Assembly: GCA_016946835.1 (NCBI GenBank)
Contig: JACVTC010000003.1
Span: forward strand, 2,357,501-2,421,500
DNA from: Neocallimastix lanati (nom. inval.)
Lineage: Eukaryota; Neocallimastigomycota; Neocallimastigomycetes; Neocallimastigales; Neocallimastigaceae
DNA length: 64,000 nucleotides
Direction of reading: 5' to 3'
A model generated the notes under the pieces. The model saw only the letters and a program-made list of their open reading frames with translations, had not been told where the DNA came from and searched no databases. Position numbers and translations under genes: made by a program. Of this stretch, positions 60,797-64,000 are shown one piece after another (within the stretch, counting starts at the first letter, position 1; every line of letters starts with the position of its first letter).

Positions 60797-63700
60797 TTAT
60801 TTTTATTCTTATTTTATTTTCTGTTTGTTTTTACTTCTTATTTTTGTTTCTTTTAATTATTATTATTATTGTTTTACTTTATTATATTTAGTTTCGCTTT
60901 ACTAAACTTTTCCTATTTTGTCTAAAAAAAAAAAGTATAATATATATATATTTATATAAAAATACTGAATATTTATATAATAAAAATAACAATACTGTTA
61001 TATAATGTATATATATATGTATATATATAAATATATAAAGTAAAAAAAATTTTTATTAGCATTCTTAAAAAAAATAATAATAGTATAATAATGTTAATAT
61101 TAAAATTGGATTAAATTATATATAATATATAAAAATATTTAAATATAATATTTCTATTAATTTTAAATTTCAAAATTATAATCACCTAAAAATATTAAAA
61201 TTCTTTAATATTCTTTTTTTTTTTTCCTTTAATTATTTATTTTTTCTCTTTATTACTAATTTATTTCTGATGTCCCAAAAATTTTTTTTTTCTTCTTTAT
61301 TTTGAATACTTTTATTTTTTTATAATTAAATCAAAATTACAAAAGATAAAAGAAATAGAAAAAAAAAAAAAAAAGGAAAAAAAAAAAAACTTTAAAAATA
61401 TTTTTAATAATAATATATAAAAAAGAAAGATAGTACTTTAATTTTTTATAAAATAATATATATATATATATATATAATTTATTTCCTTATTATTATTAAT
61501 AAAAATTGAATATAGAATGTTATAAATATAAAAATAAGTAAATAAATTTAATCACTAAAAAATTAGATTTATAAAAATAATGACGTTTTATTTTTTTAAT
61601 TTTTTAATATTTATTAATAATAATGTTTGGATTATAATACGTTTTTTCTTTTAATGAATTATTGAATTGCTATTTAAATATCTTTTTTTTTTTCTTCAAT
61701 TTGTTTTTTTTTTTACACAATTTATTTTTAAACAAAGAAAGTATAATATCCTTTTTTTTTATATATATATAAAATTATTTCAATAATTTCATAATTTAAA
61801 AATAATTATCTATATTTTTTTTCAAATATAATATTTTATTTTTCCTATTTTTTATTTTCTTTAATTGAATAATAAAAAAAGTATTATTTTTTTCATTATT
61901 CTTGTATTATACTTTCTTGTTTTAATTTATTCGCTTTAATAATAATAAAAAAAAAAAAAAATTAAGACTTTATAAAATATAAATTTCTTTAAAATTTAAT
62001 GTCAAACGTGTGGATGTTAAATATTTTAAACTTTTAATTAAAATTTAATTATACATATATATAAATTATATATATATAGAATTTAACATATGTAATGTAT
62101 TTTAAAAAATAAATTAAATTTTTAATTAAAATATATGTCATATTTTTTTTTTTTTTTTTTTTTAAAGTTTATATATATATACTATTTTATATATTTTATA
62201 ATTTCACTTCATGAAAAAAATAATTATATTATTATGTCTTTTTGTATAAATAATGTTTAAATATAATATTTTAGATTTATATAATATTGTATTAATTCAT
62301 TATCTTTTATTATTATAAATTTAACATATTTTAAATAATGTTATACTATTAGATTTATATTATAATTTCCCTCAAAATTTGTTAATATTAAAAAATTTTT
62401 ATTGTTTTATTTCTTAATATGTTTAGTATTAAATTATTTTCCCTCTAATTAATTATTATTATTCAATATTTATAAATCTTTAAAATCAAAATCTAATATT
62501 TTTTTCTTTAGATATTACTCAATTAATTGGTCTTTTTTTATTTTATTTTAATGTATTTTATTTTTTTATTTTTTTATTTAAATAAGTCATGTAAATTAAA
62601 AAATGTATGTATATAAATTATAAAATGAAGATAAAAAAAACTTTAATACAAATTAATTTTTTTAATTTTGATTTTTGATTCAGTAGTATTTTTTTTTATT
62701 TTATTTCAAAAGAATAAACAGTGAAATATAAAAATTTTAATTTTTCCTTTTTTAGTTATAATTAAAAATAATAAAAATTTTAACAATATAAAATAAAAAA
62801 TTAAAATAAAAATTTAAATAAAATAAAAAGAAATATTTAAAAATAATAAATATTTTAATAATATATAAAATAAAAAAATAAAATAATAATAAAAAATAAA
62901 ATTGAAATAAAAATTAGAAATAAAATATAAAGAAAATATAAAGAAAATTTTTATATAAAAACGTAAAAAATATATTTAATTTAAATTTGAAATTCTCTTT
63001 TTTGTATTTTTTTTTTTTTTTTTTAAATTTCATTATATTATAAAAGGATAATATAAAATTATAATAAAAAAATATATTAAAATAAGTATATTATCATTTA
63101 ATGAATATTATAATAAAATTAAGAATAATATTTAAAATAGTAACAATAATAACTTTTGAAATTTTATTTAATACATAAGACATATAATTTAACATCAAAG
63201 ATATTTTTCTAATTCTTTATTACTCTTGTAATTCTTGTTATCAAATATTTGAACTTTTAGTAAACTATTATTAAATATAAATTTAAAGTATATATCAACA
63301 AAAAAAAAATAAATAAAAAAAAAAAAAAAAAAAAAAAAAAACATACATACATATATGCATATTATACAATATTTTTTAGTTTTAAAAAATAAAAAAACAT
63401 ATATATATAAATACATATTATACTCTATTTTCACAAATTTATTTTTATTTTTTTTATTTACAGTTAAATTGTGAAGCAGAATTTTATTATTATTTTTACA
63501 TTTTAATAATATCAATATATATCAAATATATATATATATATTCCAAAAGATGTTCTTTTTCCTTCTTATTTTTATTAAATGTAATATTTAAATTAAGCAT
63601 TTTTTCTCTTTTTATAAACCTATTATTTTTATTAAGATAAATCATAATTACGCTTATTTTTATAGACAATTCTATTACTTTTATTATGATAAGATAAATC

Positions 63701-64000
63701 ATTAAAGTGTATTACTTTTTGTAAACAATCCTATTAGTTTTATTAATAAAATTCAAAATAACGTTGATTTACCGTGCTTACTTGAATTTTAATTATTTAG
63801 TTTATATTAAATAAATACTTTTTATGTATTATAAATTTATTATTATAAATTTTTTTTTTATTATTATTTAAAGGTTTTTAATAACATCATTTTTCTTTAA
63901 TGTTTATTATTACTAATTATTAATTATTAATTATTATTAATTGTTAATTACTATTATTATTATTTAAAGTTATTCTTTTGAAAATATTATAGTTCTCATT
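60478..64000. other. Upstream region of the RhoGEF gene and AT-rich spacer
   Basis: About 3.5 kb without a supportable gene. It contains ATT/TTA microsatellites (60560-60620, 60758-60800), homopolymers and AT dinucleotide runs. Open frames near 63195-63702 have simple composition only. The promoter of the RhoGEF should lie in the first few hundred bases. Confidence 0.55.

Noticed and set aside
61500-64000. Short open frames near the right edge
   Set aside because: Their composition is Ile/Lys/Asn/Phe simple sequence, with no conserved motif or splice-compatible partners.

Overview
The window is extremely AT-rich (long A/T homopolymers, AAT and AAAT microsatellites, Asn-rich proteins). It contains a secreted protein with two C-terminal modules of the Cys/Trp-rich type (CWS..LxY.CC ... 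WGY ... WCG) known as the fungal dockerin. That module, the base composition and the intron style point to an anaerobic gut fungus (Neocallimastigomycota: Piromyces, Neocallimastix, Anaeromyces or Orpinomyces type). The exact species cannot be told from the sequence.

Three host genes are supported. (1) 15524-17617 (+), two exons: a 632-residue tail-anchored coiled-coil protein whose N-terminal AAQIGQSLL motif matches the CC1 box of dynein adaptors (TRAK/HAP1/BICD/Spindly). (2) 39590-41557 (+), one exon: a secreted CotH-family protein with two dockerins, expected in fungal cellulosomes. (3) 60477-51331 (-): a RhoGEF (DH-PH) gene. Six apparently separate Asn-rich reading-frame blocks upstream of the DH exon join at GT/AG borders with matching phases, giving seven exons and about 2,686 residues. 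Its PH domain is split by an Asn/Thr-rich insertion of about 300 residues.

Most of the rest is mobile DNA. Ty1/copia element A (1-5010, -) is almost intact, with one frameshift, and runs off the left edge. Copia element B (20897-26895, -) is decayed, carries a pure run of about 102 ATT triplets, and is broken by a 1.7-kb insertion. Copia element C (27080-30974, +) lacks its 5' part, ends in a clear 267-bp LTR, and carries a 15-bp coding minisatellite that is itself interrupted by a 312-bp insertion flanked by GAGAG. A MULE/FLYWCH transposase relic lies at 5378-6590. Two non-LTR (LINE) copies lie in the same direction at 42930-46454 and 46596-49385; the second has a visible 10-bp target-site duplication and an internal deletion that removes the reverse-transcriptase core. 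A short piece of a third copy lies at about 42657.

The most unusual object is a foldback element of about 396 bp at 34045-34440. Its long inverted arms are built from 15-bp units (GCATTTCGCCAAATT type) and form a GC-rich island in a very AT-rich desert. The remaining spacers hold microsatellites, 7-bp and 37-bp tandem arrays, two pairs of 150-180 bp direct repeats, and one short TTAGGG-type telomere-like motif. I found no tRNA, rRNA or CRISPR.
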